Assembly (NCBI GenBank): GCA_016186205.1
Contig: JACPMA010000017.1
Span: forward strand, 80,354-144,353
Reading direction: 5' to 3'
Source: Candidatus Peregrinibacteria bacterium
GTDB lineage: Bacteria > Patescibacteriota > Gracilibacteria > UBA1369 > UM-FILTER-53-11
DNA length: 64,000 nucleotides
This document shows positions 22,701-30,743 of the stretch, one piece after another (the stretch's first letter is position 1; every line of letters begins with the position of its first letter). Made by a program: the position numbers and the translations under genes. The notes under the pieces were generated by a model. That model worked only from the letters and a program-made list of their open reading frames with translations, made no database searches and had not been told where the DNA came from.

Positions 22701-23189
22701 ATGAAGCGTCTTTTTATCATCAGCATTCTAGCGGTTTTTCTTCTCTCCGGCTGCAAATTCAGCTTTGGGAATATGTTTTTTGATGTGATGCTGAAAGTGC
22801 GCGGAGGAAAATTTTCTACAAAGAAAATAACGCTTGAAACGGATAAAGAACAAATCCAGCTCACCGCGGAAGTCGCTGACAGCGAACGTGAGCGTGAGCG
22901 CGGCTATATGGAGCGCGAAAAAGTGGAAGAGGGGAAAGGCATGCTGTTTATTTTTGAGGATGAAGCGCCGCGGAATTTTTGGATGAAAAATACGCTCATT
23001 CCGCTGGATATTCTTTATTTGAACAATCAAAAAGAAGTTGTGACCATTGTAGAAAATATGGAGCCGTGCAAAGTGTCGCAATGTCCGTCGTATTCCTCGC
23101 GGCAACCAGCCATGTATGCTTTGGAATTGCCGGCCGGTTTTGTAAAAGCGCATGGCGTTATGGTGGGGGATAAAATAAGCGAAGAGTAA
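22701..23189 (+). CDS. DUF192 lipoprotein
   Basis: The 162-residue protein has a lipobox (FLLSGC, Cys about residue 18). It ends in a DUF192 domain: RERGYMEREKVEEGKGMLFIF, then NFWMKNTLIPLDILYLN and MYALELPAGFVKAHGVMVGD. DUF192 proteins are small exported or periplasmic proteins of unknown role, common in bacteria and archaea. TATAAT at 22683-22688 lies 12 nt before ATG 22701, so the leader is only about 6 nt. Confidence 0.85.
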   Translation: MKRLFIISILAVFLLSGCKFSFGNMFFDVMLKVRGGKFSTKKITLETDKEQIQLTAEVADSERERERGYMEREKVEEGKGMLFIFEDEAPRNFWMKNTLIPLDILYLNNQKEVVTIVENMEPCKVSQCPSYSSRQPAMYALELPAGFVKAHGVMVGDKISEE

Positions 23190-23220
23190 TAGGTAATAAG
23201 TTGTGTTATATTAAGCCTTG

Positions 23221-24189
23221 ATGGGAGCTCCAGTTTCTGTAACACCGACCGATGCTATCGCCACGCGAAAAGCCTTTGGCGAAGCCCTCGCGCTGGCCGG
23301 TGAAAAATACAAAAATATCGTGGTGCTCGATGCGGATCTCACGACTTCCGTGATGACTCATTTTTTCGAAAAGAAATTTCCTGACAGGCATTTTAATATA
23401 GGCATTTCAGAGCAGGATTTGGTTGATACATCAGCCGGACTCGCCATGGCGGGCAAACTGCCGATTGCTTGTTCATTTGCCATTTTTTTGACCGGCATCG
23501 GATGGCAGCAAATTCGTAACGGCGTGTGTTATCCGAATTTGAATGTAAAATTTTTCGGCTCGCACGGCGGCATTCAAATCGGCGAAGACGGCGCAACGCA
23601 CCAAGCGCTTGAAGATTTTGCGGTTATGCGCGTAATTCCGAACATGAAAGTTTTTTGTCCGGCAGACGCTATTGAAATGAAAAAAATGCTGCCTGTGATT
23701 TTAGCGGATTACGGTCCGACCTACGTTCGCCTTGGCCGGCAACCCGTGCAGGTCATTTATGATGATAAATACGAATTTCACATCGGAAAAGGAAGCGTGA
23801 TTACGGATGGTGATGATATCGGCATTATCGCGGTGGGAAGTTTAGTTGGGAGCTGTCTCCAAGCTGCAAAGAAATTGCGCGAGGAAGGTATTTCTGTGCG
23901 CGTGGTGAATATGAGTTCCATAAAACCGATCGATGGCGTGTTGGTTGAAGAGACCGCGCGAAAAGTAAAAATGCTTGTTACGGCCGAAGATCATCAAATT
24001 ACAGGAGGATTAGCCGGCGCCGTAGCAGAAACCCTTTGTCAGACAAAACCGCGAACCTTTCATCGCATCGGAATGAAGGACGCTTTTGGAGAATCTGGAA
24101 AGACGGCGGATCTCTACAAAAAATATAAATTCGATGCAGCCGGAGTTTACGAACAGATAAAAGAATGGTGGAATGAGTACAAAAAATGA
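23221..24189 (+). CDS. Transketolase, C-terminal (pyrimidine-binding) subunit
   Basis: The 322-residue protein carries ATRKAFGEALALAGEKY, VLDADLTTSV, HFNIGISEQDLVDTSAGLA (the catalytic ThDP glutamate lies in ISEQ) and GSHGGIQIGEDGATHQALED. A C-terminal transketolase domain follows (VTAEDHQITGGLAGAVAE). It completes the enzyme whose N-terminal subunit is at 14992-15837. Here it heads a pentose-phosphate operon (prs, rpiB, rpe). TATATT at 23207-23212 lies 8 nt before ATG 23221, so a near-leaderless start is likely. Confidence 0.93.
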   Translation: MGAPVSVTPTDAIATRKAFGEALALAGEKYKNIVVLDADLTTSVMTHFFEKKFPDRHFNIGISEQDLVDTSAGLAMAGKLPIACSFAIFLTGIGWQQIRNGVCYPNLNVKFFGSHGGIQIGEDGATHQALEDFAVMRVIPNMKVFCPADAIEMKKMLPVILADYGPTYVRLGRQPVQVIYDDKYEFHIGKGSVITDGDDIGIIAVGSLVGSCLQAAKKLREEGISVRVVNMSSIKPIDGVLVEETARKVKMLVTAEDHQITGGLAGAVAETLCQTKPRTFHRIGMKDAFGESGKTADLYKKYKFDAAGVYEQIKEWWNEYKK

Positions 24190-24210
24190 TATAATTAGGC
24201 CTAAGCTTAT

Positions 24211-25158
24211 ATGATAGAGCCTAAAATAAAACTTTTCGCCGGATCTTCTCATCCGCAGTTGACAGCCGCGATTTCAAAATTGCTGAAAGTGCCGGTTTCG
24301 CCGCTCGATATTCGGCGTTTTGCTTCAAACGAAATTTATGCAAAACCAGGAGAGACCGTTCGTAACGCCGATGTATTTGTCATACAAACCGGTACGCAAA
24401 ACGTGAATGAAGACTTGATTGAGCTTTTTATCATGCTGGACAGCTTTAAGCGTTCATTTGCCGCAAAAGTGCACGTTGTAATGCCGTATTTTCCGTATGC
24501 GCGCCAAGATCGCGTGGCTGCTCCGCGCGAACCTATTTCCGCAAAACTCATGGCTGATTTGGTTTCAAAAGCCGGCGCAGATCACGTTATTACATTCACG
24601 CTTCACAGCGATCAAGAGCAGGGATTTTTTGACTTTCCGGTGGACAATCTCACGGCGCGGATGCTTTTTGCGGATTATCTTAAAAAGAAAAAACTGAAGG
24701 ATCTCACCGTTGTAGCGCCGGACGTGGGGAGCGCGAAGGAAGCCCAGCGCTTAGCCAAAATTTTAAACGCAGAACTTGCGATTATTAATAAAACCCGACC
24801 GGCTGCAAATGTTTCGGAAGTGACGCATGTGGTTGGTAACGTTACAGGCCGCACGTGCATTCTTTATGATGATTTGGTTGATACGGCAGGGTCTGTGGCA
24901 AACGCCGTTGCCGCTTTAAGAAAGCAGCACGCGAATAAAGATTTTTATCTTGCTGCAACCCATGCGGTGCTTTCGCAAAATGCGCACAAAAAACTCCGCG
25001 CTGCGAAATTTAAAGAAATCATTTTCACCGACACTATCCCGATTTCAAAACAGAAACGCCTTCCAAATATGAAAATTATTTCCGTTGCTCCTTTGCTCGC
25101 CGCGGTTATTCATAACGTGCATGAGGGCAAGCCTTTAACTCCACTTGTTAATTCATGA
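24211..25158 (+). CDS. prs: Ribose-phosphate pyrophosphokinase
   Basis: The 315-residue protein has KLFAGSSHPQL, RRFASNEIYAKPGETVRNADV, MPYFPYARQDR, DLHS-equivalent TLHSDQEQGFF, and the PRPP-binding loop CILYDDLVDTAGS. It makes PRPP from ribose-5-phosphate and ATP, used here by pyrE and purine enzymes. TATAAT at 24190-24195, inside the end of the transketolase region, suggests an additional internal promoter with a leader of under 10 nt. It ends in an ATGA overlap with rpiB. Confidence 0.95.
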   Translation: MIEPKIKLFAGSSHPQLTAAISKLLKVPVSPLDIRRFASNEIYAKPGETVRNADVFVIQTGTQNVNEDLIELFIMLDSFKRSFAAKVHVVMPYFPYARQDRVAAPREPISAKLMADLVSKAGADHVITFTLHSDQEQGFFDFPVDNLTARMLFADYLKKKKLKDLTVVAPDVGSAKEAQRLAKILNAELAIINKTRPAANVSEVTHVVGNVTGRTCILYDDLVDTAGSVANAVAALRKQHANKDFYLAATHAVLSQNAHKKLRAAKFKEIIFTDTIPISKQKRLPNMKIISVAPLLAAVIHNVHEGKPLTPLVNS

Positions 25159-25604
25159 AAGAAACATTTGTTTATATCGGCTCCGACCACGCGGGTTTTG
25201 ATTTAAAGCAGGCGCTCCAAAAACATCTTCAAAGCCAGAATTATAAAGTAGTCGATCTCGGCGTTTTTGCGGTAGAACCGCCTGCGGATTATCCTGATAT
25301 CGCTCACGAAGTGGCAGAAAAAGTTCGAGAAAATCACGGCGGACGCGGAATACTTGTCTGCGGAACCGGCGTTGGAATGTGCATGGCTGCAAATAAAAGC
25401 CCCGGCATCCGCGCCGCGGTTTGTGAAAGCGCGCAAACCGTGGAAATGTCGCGCCGCCATAACGACGCCAATATTCTTTGTCTCGGCGGCCGCGTTTTAA
25501 AGCCAGAAATCGCCGTGCAATTTGTAGATATTTTTATGAAAACGCCGTTTGAAGGCGAAGAACGGCATGTGAGGCGCGTTAATAAAATAGATAAAAAATC
25601 ATGA
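25155..25604 (+). CDS. rpiB: Ribose-5-phosphate isomerase B
   Basis: The 149-residue protein has YIGSDHAGFDLK, the catalytic cysteine segment LVCGTGVGMCMAANKSPGIRAAVC, and SRRHNDANILCLGGR. It interconverts ribulose-5-phosphate and ribose-5-phosphate. It overlaps prs and rpe by 4 bp each, so the three products are likely translated in fixed ratio. Confidence 0.95.
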   Translation: MKETFVYIGSDHAGFDLKQALQKHLQSQNYKVVDLGVFAVEPPADYPDIAHEVAEKVRENHGGRGILVCGTGVGMCMAANKSPGIRAAVCESAQTVEMSRRHNDANILCLGGRVLKPEIAVQFVDIFMKTPFEGEERHVRRVNKIDKKS

Positions 25605-26257
25605 TACCAAAAATCCTTATTGCTCCATCAATCCTTTCCGCTGACTTCGGACGGCTAAACGAAGACATAAAAACCGTTGAGCCTTACAGCGACATGATCC
25701 ATGTGGACATTATGGATGGCCACTTTGTGCCTAACATTACGTTTGGCCCGCCTGTTGTCGCCAAGCTGAAATGCGGACGGCCGATCGATGTGCATTTGAT
25801 GATTGAAAATCCGCAGGATTATTTGGAAGATTTTGCAAAAGCAGTGAGCAAGGCCCATGGAAAGCGCGGTGATTGTTATCTTACTGTTCATCAAGAAACA
25901 TGCACTCATCTTCATCGCGCGGTTCAACAAATTAAAAAATTAGGCATGAAGGCTGCCGTGGCTTTAAATCCAGCCACGCCGCTATACACAATCGAGCCTA
26001 TTTTGAAGGATTTTGACATGGTGCTTTTGATGACTGTAAACCCGGGTTTTGGAGGACAAGAATTTATCGATTCCGTGTTGCCAAAAATTCAGACGCTTCG
26101 CAATAAAGCTCCAAAATTAAATATTCAAGTTGACGGCGGCATTAATGATAAAACGGCAAAACTTGCTGTTCGTGCAGGAGCCAACATTTTAGTGGCCGGT
26201 TCTTATATTTTTGGAGCAAAAGATCAAAAAAAGGCCATAGAAAGCCTTAGAGTCTAG
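25601..26257 (+). CDS. rpe: Ribulose-phosphate 3-epimerase
   Basis: The 218-residue TIM barrel has LIAPSILSADFGRLNEDI, MIHVDIMDGHFVPNITFGP, DVHLMIENP, LLMTVNPGFGGQ and QVDGGINDKTAKLAVRAGANILVAGS. It interconverts ribulose-5-phosphate and xylulose-5-phosphate, the substrate of the split transketolase. It is the last gene of the operon. A promoter for the following small gene begins 2 bp after its stop. Confidence 0.95.
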   Translation: MIPKILIAPSILSADFGRLNEDIKTVEPYSDMIHVDIMDGHFVPNITFGPPVVAKLKCGRPIDVHLMIENPQDYLEDFAKAVSKAHGKRGDCYLTVHQETCTHLHRAVQQIKKLGMKAAVALNPATPLYTIEPILKDFDMVLLMTVNPGFGGQEFIDSVLPKIQTLRNKAPKLNIQVDGGINDKTAKLAVRAGANILVAGSYIFGAKDQKKAIESLRV

Positions 26258-26258
26258 G

Positions 26259-26287
26259 TTGCATATTACACAAAAATATGTTACTAT
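26259..26287 (+). promoter_or_regulatory. Promoter of the GISPEPFGRR-repeat gene
   Basis: TTGCAT (26259-26264), 17 bases, TACTAT (26282-26287). It predicts a start near 26294 and a 5' leader of about 32 nt before ATG 26326. The small gene therefore has its own transcription start and is not just read-through from rpe. Confidence 0.6.
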
Positions 26288-26325
26288 AGAACTAGTACTA
26301 GGCTGAACCATTAACAGAAATAAAT

Positions 26326-26580
26326 ATGCCACATGCAATTTCTCAATATAAGCAAAAGATTTTTTGGATTGTAATCGCCATACTTGCGGCCGTATCGCTT
26401 GCCGTGTTGTTTTCGTTTGTGAATAATAAGCAAATAGCCGATCAAGCAAAAACATCCGTCATTAATGGCGTCGGGATTTCTCCGGAACCATTTGGCCGGA
26501 GAGGTATTTCTCCAGAACCCTTCGGCAGACGCGGAATAAGCCCAGAACCATTTGGCCGGAACGCGCGTCGATATCGTTAA
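26326..26580 (+). CDS. Small membrane-anchored protein with three GISPEPFGRR repeats
   Basis: The 84-residue protein has a short basic N-terminus and one transmembrane helix (about residues 13-33, IFWIVIAILAAVSLAVLFSFV). A polar linker of about 16 residues follows, then three tandem decapeptides GISPEPFGRR, GISPEPFGRR, GISPEPFGRN and the tail ARRYR. The charge distribution predicts the repeats outside the cytoplasm. Repeats 1 and 2 differ at eight of 30 nucleotides, all silent, so the peptide and not the DNA is being kept. Each unit ends in a dibasic RR or an arginine-containing stretch, like a multi-copy peptide precursor. No family is recognised. A convergent TPR-like gene follows one base later. 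Confidence 0.8.
   Translation: MPHAISQYKQKIFWIVIAILAAVSLAVLFSFVNNKQIADQAKTSVINGVGISPEPFGRRGISPEPFGRRGISPEPFGRNARRYR
26473..26562 (+). repeat. Three tandem 30-bp coding repeats
   Basis: Units 26473-26502, 26503-26532 and 26533-26562 encode the decapeptides. The serine codon changes from TCT to AGC in unit 3, which needs several substitutions, so the units are old or recoded rather than freshly duplicated. Confidence 0.85.
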
Positions 26581-26581
26581 T

Positions 26582-27967
26582 TTACGCTGATGCAAAAAGA
26601 GTCGCCTTCGGTCTTTTAACAATGATCCCGACTTGCTTTGCCAAATTGCGCAGCGATTCTTCAGCCCAGCGCACCACGCGCAAATCAGCACGCTCAAAAA
26701 ATAATTCCGTGGCTTGTTCAATATACGGTTTAGCTTGCTCCGGTCCCGCCAAAGCAAGAAGAATTCCTCCGCTGTTGATAAGCACTGAAAGCAAAAGCTC
26801 AATATTGCCGGATCCGGCCTCAAGAGCTTTTTGATTCGAAGCAAGAGCCATTTTGAGTTCATCCTCGCCGGCAGGATCATGCCATCCAAACCGCAAAAGT
26901 TCTCCATAGAGAATATCCACCATGCCCCTCATAAGAGGATTTTTCGCTTGTTCGCTTAGAATTTGCATATGGCCGATAGCCTGCGAAGCATCGGAAAACA
27001 TTCTTGAATTTCCAGGAACCGCCGCCGCTTTCAAGCAAAGAATCTTTGCAAGATTGTAAGCCGTTCTCAATAATTCGCCGCCTTCAGTTTCTAGCCCAGA
27101 CGTTTTTTCGAGCAAAGCCATAGCGCGCCTCGTATGAGCTTCCGCTGTTTCTAAAAGGTTAAGCTGCTCTTTGCGTAGCCGCATTATGCCTCCCTCGTCG
27201 CAATATGGTTTTGCTTTTACGAAAAAATCGCGCCGCTCCTCGGCTTTCTTAAGATAAGAAGCGCCGATAAGCCTTCGATGATCAGCCTCAACCCTTGGTT
27301 TCTCAAATTCCGGCAAAGCTTCGCCAAGCTGAATGGTTTCATCATAGCCGGAAAGAGCAGAGCCTTCATTATCGCCAACAGCATTGTAGCCGCGTCGAAA
27401 AGCAAGTGCGAGTTCAGTGATGCGGAGAATGTCATCATAGGAAATACCTAAGCGTTGCTGTATATCCAAAAGTAGACGCACATTATCTTGGAATAAATCT
27501 TGTGTTGCTTGGGTAATTTCCCGAACGCGAAGAGTTTTGAAAAGAAACCAAAGAACTTCATGCGTTTGCTCCGGCGTGAGCCGCGAGTCATTTTCAGCAA
27601 GCGTCCGAAAAGTTTCATACGCCTTCATCGTGTTTCCTATAAGAAAGTAGAGCTTTCCTTGTTCGATAGAAAGCTGCGGTGTGTATTTCATTTTATGAGC
27701 CCACTCGAGCAATACGATTGCAGCAGGAAAATTTTTGGCATGCAGCTCGCGTTCATACGCCAGCATGGCGACAGCAAACTTTTTTTCAGAATCAGTTTCG
27801 CCATCTATGACTGCCGCAACTTCACGGTTTACGGCTGTTGCTTCAAGCTCAACTGTGCCGCCAGTTTGTGTTTCTTCATGCTGTGCAAGCTCACGGATGC
27901 GGGCAAGCACTGCCTGTCCTCGTTCATGGGGAGCAAGGTCATGATCTGGAGATTGAGGAGCGTCCAT
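26582..27967 (-). CDS. TPR-like helical repeat protein, unknown function
   Basis: This 461-residue, probably cytoplasmic protein has no signal peptide. It is almost entirely helical, with TPR-like units such as EQGKLYFLIGNTMKAYETFRTL, ADHRRLIGASYLKKAEERRDFF, EAHTRRAMALLEKTSG and MVDILYGELLRFGWHDPAGED. The early part (FAVAMLAYERELHAKNFPAAI) also fits a TPR helix pair. Such proteins usually scaffold other proteins. It ends one base from the GISPEPFGRR gene on the opposite strand. I do not recognise a specific family. Confidence 0.65.
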   Translation of the reverse strand: MDAPQSPDHDLAPHERGQAVLARIRELAQHEETQTGGTVELEATAVNREVAAVIDGETDSEKKFAVAMLAYERELHAKNFPAAIVLLEWAHKMKYTPQLSIEQGKLYFLIGNTMKAYETFRTLAENDSRLTPEQTHEVLWFLFKTLRVREITQATQDLFQDNVRLLLDIQQRLGISYDDILRITELALAFRRGYNAVGDNEGSALSGYDETIQLGEALPEFEKPRVEADHRRLIGASYLKKAEERRDFFVKAKPYCDEGGIMRLRKEQLNLLETAEAHTRRAMALLEKTSGLETEGGELLRTAYNLAKILCLKAAAVPGNSRMFSDASQAIGHMQILSEQAKNPLMRGMVDILYGELLRFGWHDPAGEDELKMALASNQKALEAGSGNIELLLSVLINSGGILLALAGPEQAKPYIEQATELFFERADLRVVRWAEESLRNLAKQVGIIVKRPKATLFASA

Positions 27968-28076
27968 AGGCTTTTAAAAAGGCATTCAGTATAGCATTTT
28001 AGACCATCTTGCCAAAGATCAATTTTGTCTGTAAATTTTGGGCCAATGAGGCCTTATTTATTAACTTTGTATTTGT

Positions 28077-29306
28077 ATGATTATCGCCACGCTCCGCGAA
28101 GTAAAGGACAACGAGAACCGGGTCGGCTTAACGCCGCATGGCGTAAAGGCATTGGTTGATGCCGGACACACCGTGATCGTGGAGCGTCAGGCTGGCTGGG
28201 GGTCGGGTTTTCCAGACAGTATGTATGAAGAAGTAGGCGCAAATCTTCGCGATAGCGCGTATGACATTGTGCAGCGTGCGGAATTGATTGTAAAAATAAA
28301 AGAACCGGTGCCTGCAGAGTATTATTGGCTTGATCTTTTTAGAGGCAAGACGCTTTTTACATATCTCCATCTTTCCGGCGTAGATCCGAAGCTTACCGAT
28401 AAACTTATTGAAAATAATATTACGGCGATTGCGTATGAAACTGTGGCAAAAGACGGCGGGTTGCCTTTGCTCGCTCCAATGAGCCAAGTTGCAGGCGTAC
28501 TTGCGTGTCAGTACGGCGCCCATTATTTGCAAAAGAAACATGGAGGAGTCGGCGTATCGCTCGGCCACATTGACGGTGCGGATCACGCTTTAACACTTAT
28601 TATGGGAGCAGGATTTGTAGGAAGAACCGCGGCTGTTACTGCCGGAGGAATGGGCGGCGATGTTGTTCTTTTGGATATTAATCCGCAAGCCATCGAGCGC
28701 GCCAAGGATGAAATCCATGCCTGTCTAGGCCCGAAACTTTCTCGCAATGTGACCGTACAGGTTTCCAACCAAAAAATCCTGGAGCAATGGGTCAAGAAAG
28801 CCGATTTGCTCATCGGCGCCGTGCTCATCCCGGGGGCTAAAGCTCCGCAAGTTGTTAGCGAAAAAATGATTCATTCCATGAAACGCGGGGCGGTGATTGT
28901 GGATGTGGCGATCGATCAAGGGGGATGCATTTGGGGCTCGCAGCCGACATCGCACCGGCATCCGATTTACGATTTGGACGGAAAGATTTACTGCTGTATT
29001 CCGAATATGCCCGGGCAAGTGGCGCATCAGTCTACGCAGGCGCTGACGAGCGCAACGCTTCCATATATTCTTGAAATTGCAGAAGTAGGATCCACCGCAG
29101 CGCTGAAGAAAAATCAGAATTTGAGAAAGGGCCTTAATGCGTTTGGCGGAAAGATTACTTATGAATCCGTGGCCCGCGACCTCAAACTTGAACGTCTTTA
29201 TGTTCCGCCGGAAAAATTATTAAGTGTTGGCGCGGATACCGGCCGCGCCCAGCGTTCTATACGGAAAACAAAGCTGGTTCAAAGAAAGTCTGTAAAAAGA
29301 GCGTAG
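28077..29306 (+). CDS. ald: Alanine dehydrogenase
   Basis: The 409-residue protein has the AlaDH N-terminal pattern REVKDNENRVGLTPHGVKALV, KIKEPVPAEYYWL, and the NAD-binding GAGFVGRTAAVTAGGMGGDV. VDVAIDQGGCIWGSQPTSH and YCCIPNMPGQVAHQSTQALT close the active site. It reversibly deaminates alanine to pyruvate and ammonia with NAD. The C-terminal tail after residue 380 (RAQRSIRKTKLVQRKSVKRA) is basic and longer than usual (AlaDH is about 370 residues). A bidirectional terminator separates it from tRNA-Arg. Confidence 0.93.
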   Translation: MIIATLREVKDNENRVGLTPHGVKALVDAGHTVIVERQAGWGSGFPDSMYEEVGANLRDSAYDIVQRAELIVKIKEPVPAEYYWLDLFRGKTLFTYLHLSGVDPKLTDKLIENNITAIAYETVAKDGGLPLLAPMSQVAGVLACQYGAHYLQKKHGGVGVSLGHIDGADHALTLIMGAGFVGRTAAVTAGGMGGDVVLLDINPQAIERAKDEIHACLGPKLSRNVTVQVSNQKILEQWVKKADLLIGAVLIPGAKAPQVVSEKMIHSMKRGAVIVDVAIDQGGCIWGSQPTSHRHPIYDLDGKIYCCIPNMPGQVAHQSTQALTSATLPYILEIAEVGSTAALKKNQNLRKGLNAFGGKITYESVARDLKLERLYVPPEKLLSVGADTGRAQRSIRKTKLVQRKSVKRA

Positions 29307-29388
29307 GTTTGTGTTTTGTGAGTCTCCATGTCGGAGCGTAATAAGTTCTTCCTTGCTGCGAGGCCACGGGCCGAGCGCGAATCGAGCG

Positions 29389-29413
29389 AAAAAATCTGGC
29401 TCTGCCAGTTTTT
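29389..29413. terminator. Bidirectional terminator between ald and tRNA-Arg
   Basis: The hairpin CTGGC-TCT-GCCAG (29396-29408) is flanked by an A run on the left and a T run on the right. It can stop ald transcripts on the plus strand and tRNA-Arg transcripts on the minus strand. The same CTGGC/GCCAG hairpin without the T run occurs in the element at 35995-36150. Confidence 0.7.
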
Positions 29414-29435
29414 GAGCGAAGTTGAGCTTATAAAT

Positions 29436-29510
29436 TGGTGCGCCCGCCAGGAATCGAACCTGGATCAGAAGCTCCGCAAGCTTCCATTCTATCCGTTGAA
29501 CTACGGGCGC
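29436..29510 (-). tRNA. tRNA-Arg (GCG)
   Basis: On the minus strand the acceptor GCGCCCG pairs with CGGGCGC. The anticodon stem GAAGC/GCTTC encloses TTGCGGA, so the anticodon is GCG (codons CGC/CGU). The T arm is CCAGG-TTCGATT-CCTGG, and CCA is encoded. Most bacteria read these codons with an ACG anticodon edited to ICG, so a G34 tRNA is unusual. Confidence 0.9.
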
Positions 29511-29553
29511 TCGAGATACGCATTCTATTTTATACACAAGCCATTGGAATTGG

Positions 29554-29559
29554 TATAGT
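29554..29559 (+). promoter_or_regulatory. -10 box TATAGT of the DUF4015 gene
   Basis: TATAGT lies 9 nt before the ATG at 29569, again predicting a near-leaderless message. The region 29511-29568 is a divergent promoter shared with tRNA-Arg. Confidence 0.45.
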
Positions 29560-29568
29560 GGATGTACC

Positions 29569-30618
29569 ATGGCGCTTTTTCAGTTTTTTGCCCTCATTCC
29601 ATTTACGGTTTTTAGCGTTCAGGCAGCGCCGGTGCCGGATTTTCAAGCGCCGCTCCACGGTATTTATCTCACGAGCTATACGGTTGCGAATAAGCAGGGA
29701 GAAAATATAATGGCACAGTTTGCGAAACTCGGCGGCAATATGATTGTGTTTGATGTTCAGGATTCCGGCGGCCGCCTGTCATATCCTTCAAATCTTCCTC
29801 TTTCTATTGAGCTCGACAATCGGAATAATAAAATTCCAGATCTTGCCGCAACGGTCAAAAAAATTCACGATCAAGGTTTTTATGCCACTGCGCGTTTTGT
29901 ACTTTTTAAAAATACATATCTTGCTGCGCGAAAACCGGCCTGGACCCTCAAGCAGCGAAAAACCGGAAAAACTTTTTTCAGCCGCGATGGGCCGATTTGG
30001 CTTGATCCAGGCAATGCCGAGCTTAAAGAATATCTTATTGATATCGGGCGCGAACTCGCTGCGGCAGGCGTGGATGAAATTCAATTTGATTATGTGCGTT
30101 TTCCGGAAGGCGGACGTGGCGGATATGTCGGCTACCGTTTTACAGGTGATGAAACGTTTTCTCGCGACCAAGCCCTGACCAATTTTGTTTCCGAAATTGC
30201 CACCGAGCTCCATTATTTGGGAATAAAGGTAAGCGTGGATGTTTTTGGGATTGTCGTTTGGGATAACGTGAGCTGGAAAGTCATCGGTCAAAATGTCGGC
30301 GAGCTGGCGAAACATGTTGATGCGATTTATCCGATGCCATACCCTTCGCATTTTGGATACGGTTGGGGAGGCCATCGAAATCCTGCGGATGAGCCGTATT
30401 TTTTTGTGAAGGAAACCACGAAGAAATTTGTAGAGCAGACAAAAGGAACAGATGCTCAAATTCGTCCGTGGCTTCAAGGGTTTGCCATGCGGGTTACAAA
30501 ATACGGTCCAGGTTATGTGCGCGAGCAAATCCGCGCTTTGCGCGACATCGGCATAGAAGAATTTTCGATTTGGAATGCGGCGAATAATTACGGCATTGTC
30601 TTTAAAGGTTTGGAATAA
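29569..30618 (+). CDS. Exported DUF4015-type putative glycoside hydrolase
   Basis: The 349-residue protein has a signal peptide ending near VQAAPVP. The mature part is a TIM-barrel like the DUF4015 (PF13200) family: GIYLTSYTVANKQGENIMAQFAKLGGNMIVFDVQDSGGRL, WLDPGNAELKEYLIDIGRELAAAGVDEIQFDYVRFPEGG and VSVDVFGIVVWD. QPMPYPSHF-like IYPMPYPSHFGYG is followed by QIRPWLQGF. The FDYVRFP segment carries the likely catalytic aspartate. It probably acts on surface or environmental polysaccharide; the substrate is unknown. A palindromic element and a terminator follow. Confidence 0.85.
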   Translation: MALFQFFALIPFTVFSVQAAPVPDFQAPLHGIYLTSYTVANKQGENIMAQFAKLGGNMIVFDVQDSGGRLSYPSNLPLSIELDNRNNKIPDLAATVKKIHDQGFYATARFVLFKNTYLAARKPAWTLKQRKTGKTFFSRDGPIWLDPGNAELKEYLIDIGRELAAAGVDEIQFDYVRFPEGGRGGYVGYRFTGDETFSRDQALTNFVSEIATELHYLGIKVSVDVFGIVVWDNVSWKVIGQNVGELAKHVDAIYPMPYPSHFGYGWGGHRNPADEPYFFVKETTKKFVEQTKGTDAQIRPWLQGFAMRVTKYGPGYVREQIRALRDIGIEEFSIWNAANNYGIVFKGLE

Positions 30619-30621
30619 AAA

Positions 30622-30654
30622 GAGCGGAGGTTTGGGTCTTGTGGGTTTCCGCTC
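30622..30654. repeat. Palindromic element, single-hairpin copy
   Basis: The stem GAGCGGA/TCCGCTC (30622-30628 with 30648-30654) encloses the core GGGTCTTGTGGG (30634-30645). The stem bases differ from those at 2023, 10499 and 11196, but the pairing is kept. It starts 3 bp after the stop of the glycoside hydrolase gene. Confidence 0.75.
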
Positions 30655-30683
30655 CGAGGCGGACTGAAATAACTGCAAAAAAC

Positions 30684-30720
30684 CCGCCCTTTTCATCTCG
30701 ATCGTATGGGCGGATTTTTT
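30684..30720 (+). terminator. Terminator
   Basis: The stem CCGCCC/GGGCGG (30684-30689 with 30708-30713) is followed by ATTTTTT on the plus strand. A run of A residues before it also allows termination on the minus strand, so it may serve both convergent genes. Confidence 0.65.
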
Positions 30721-30743
30721 ACGCTTGATTTTCAGAATTTCTA

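Noticed and set aside
26473..26562. Short repeats as a CRISPR array
   Set aside because: The 30-bp units are contiguous without spacers, are within a coding frame, and differ only at silent positions.
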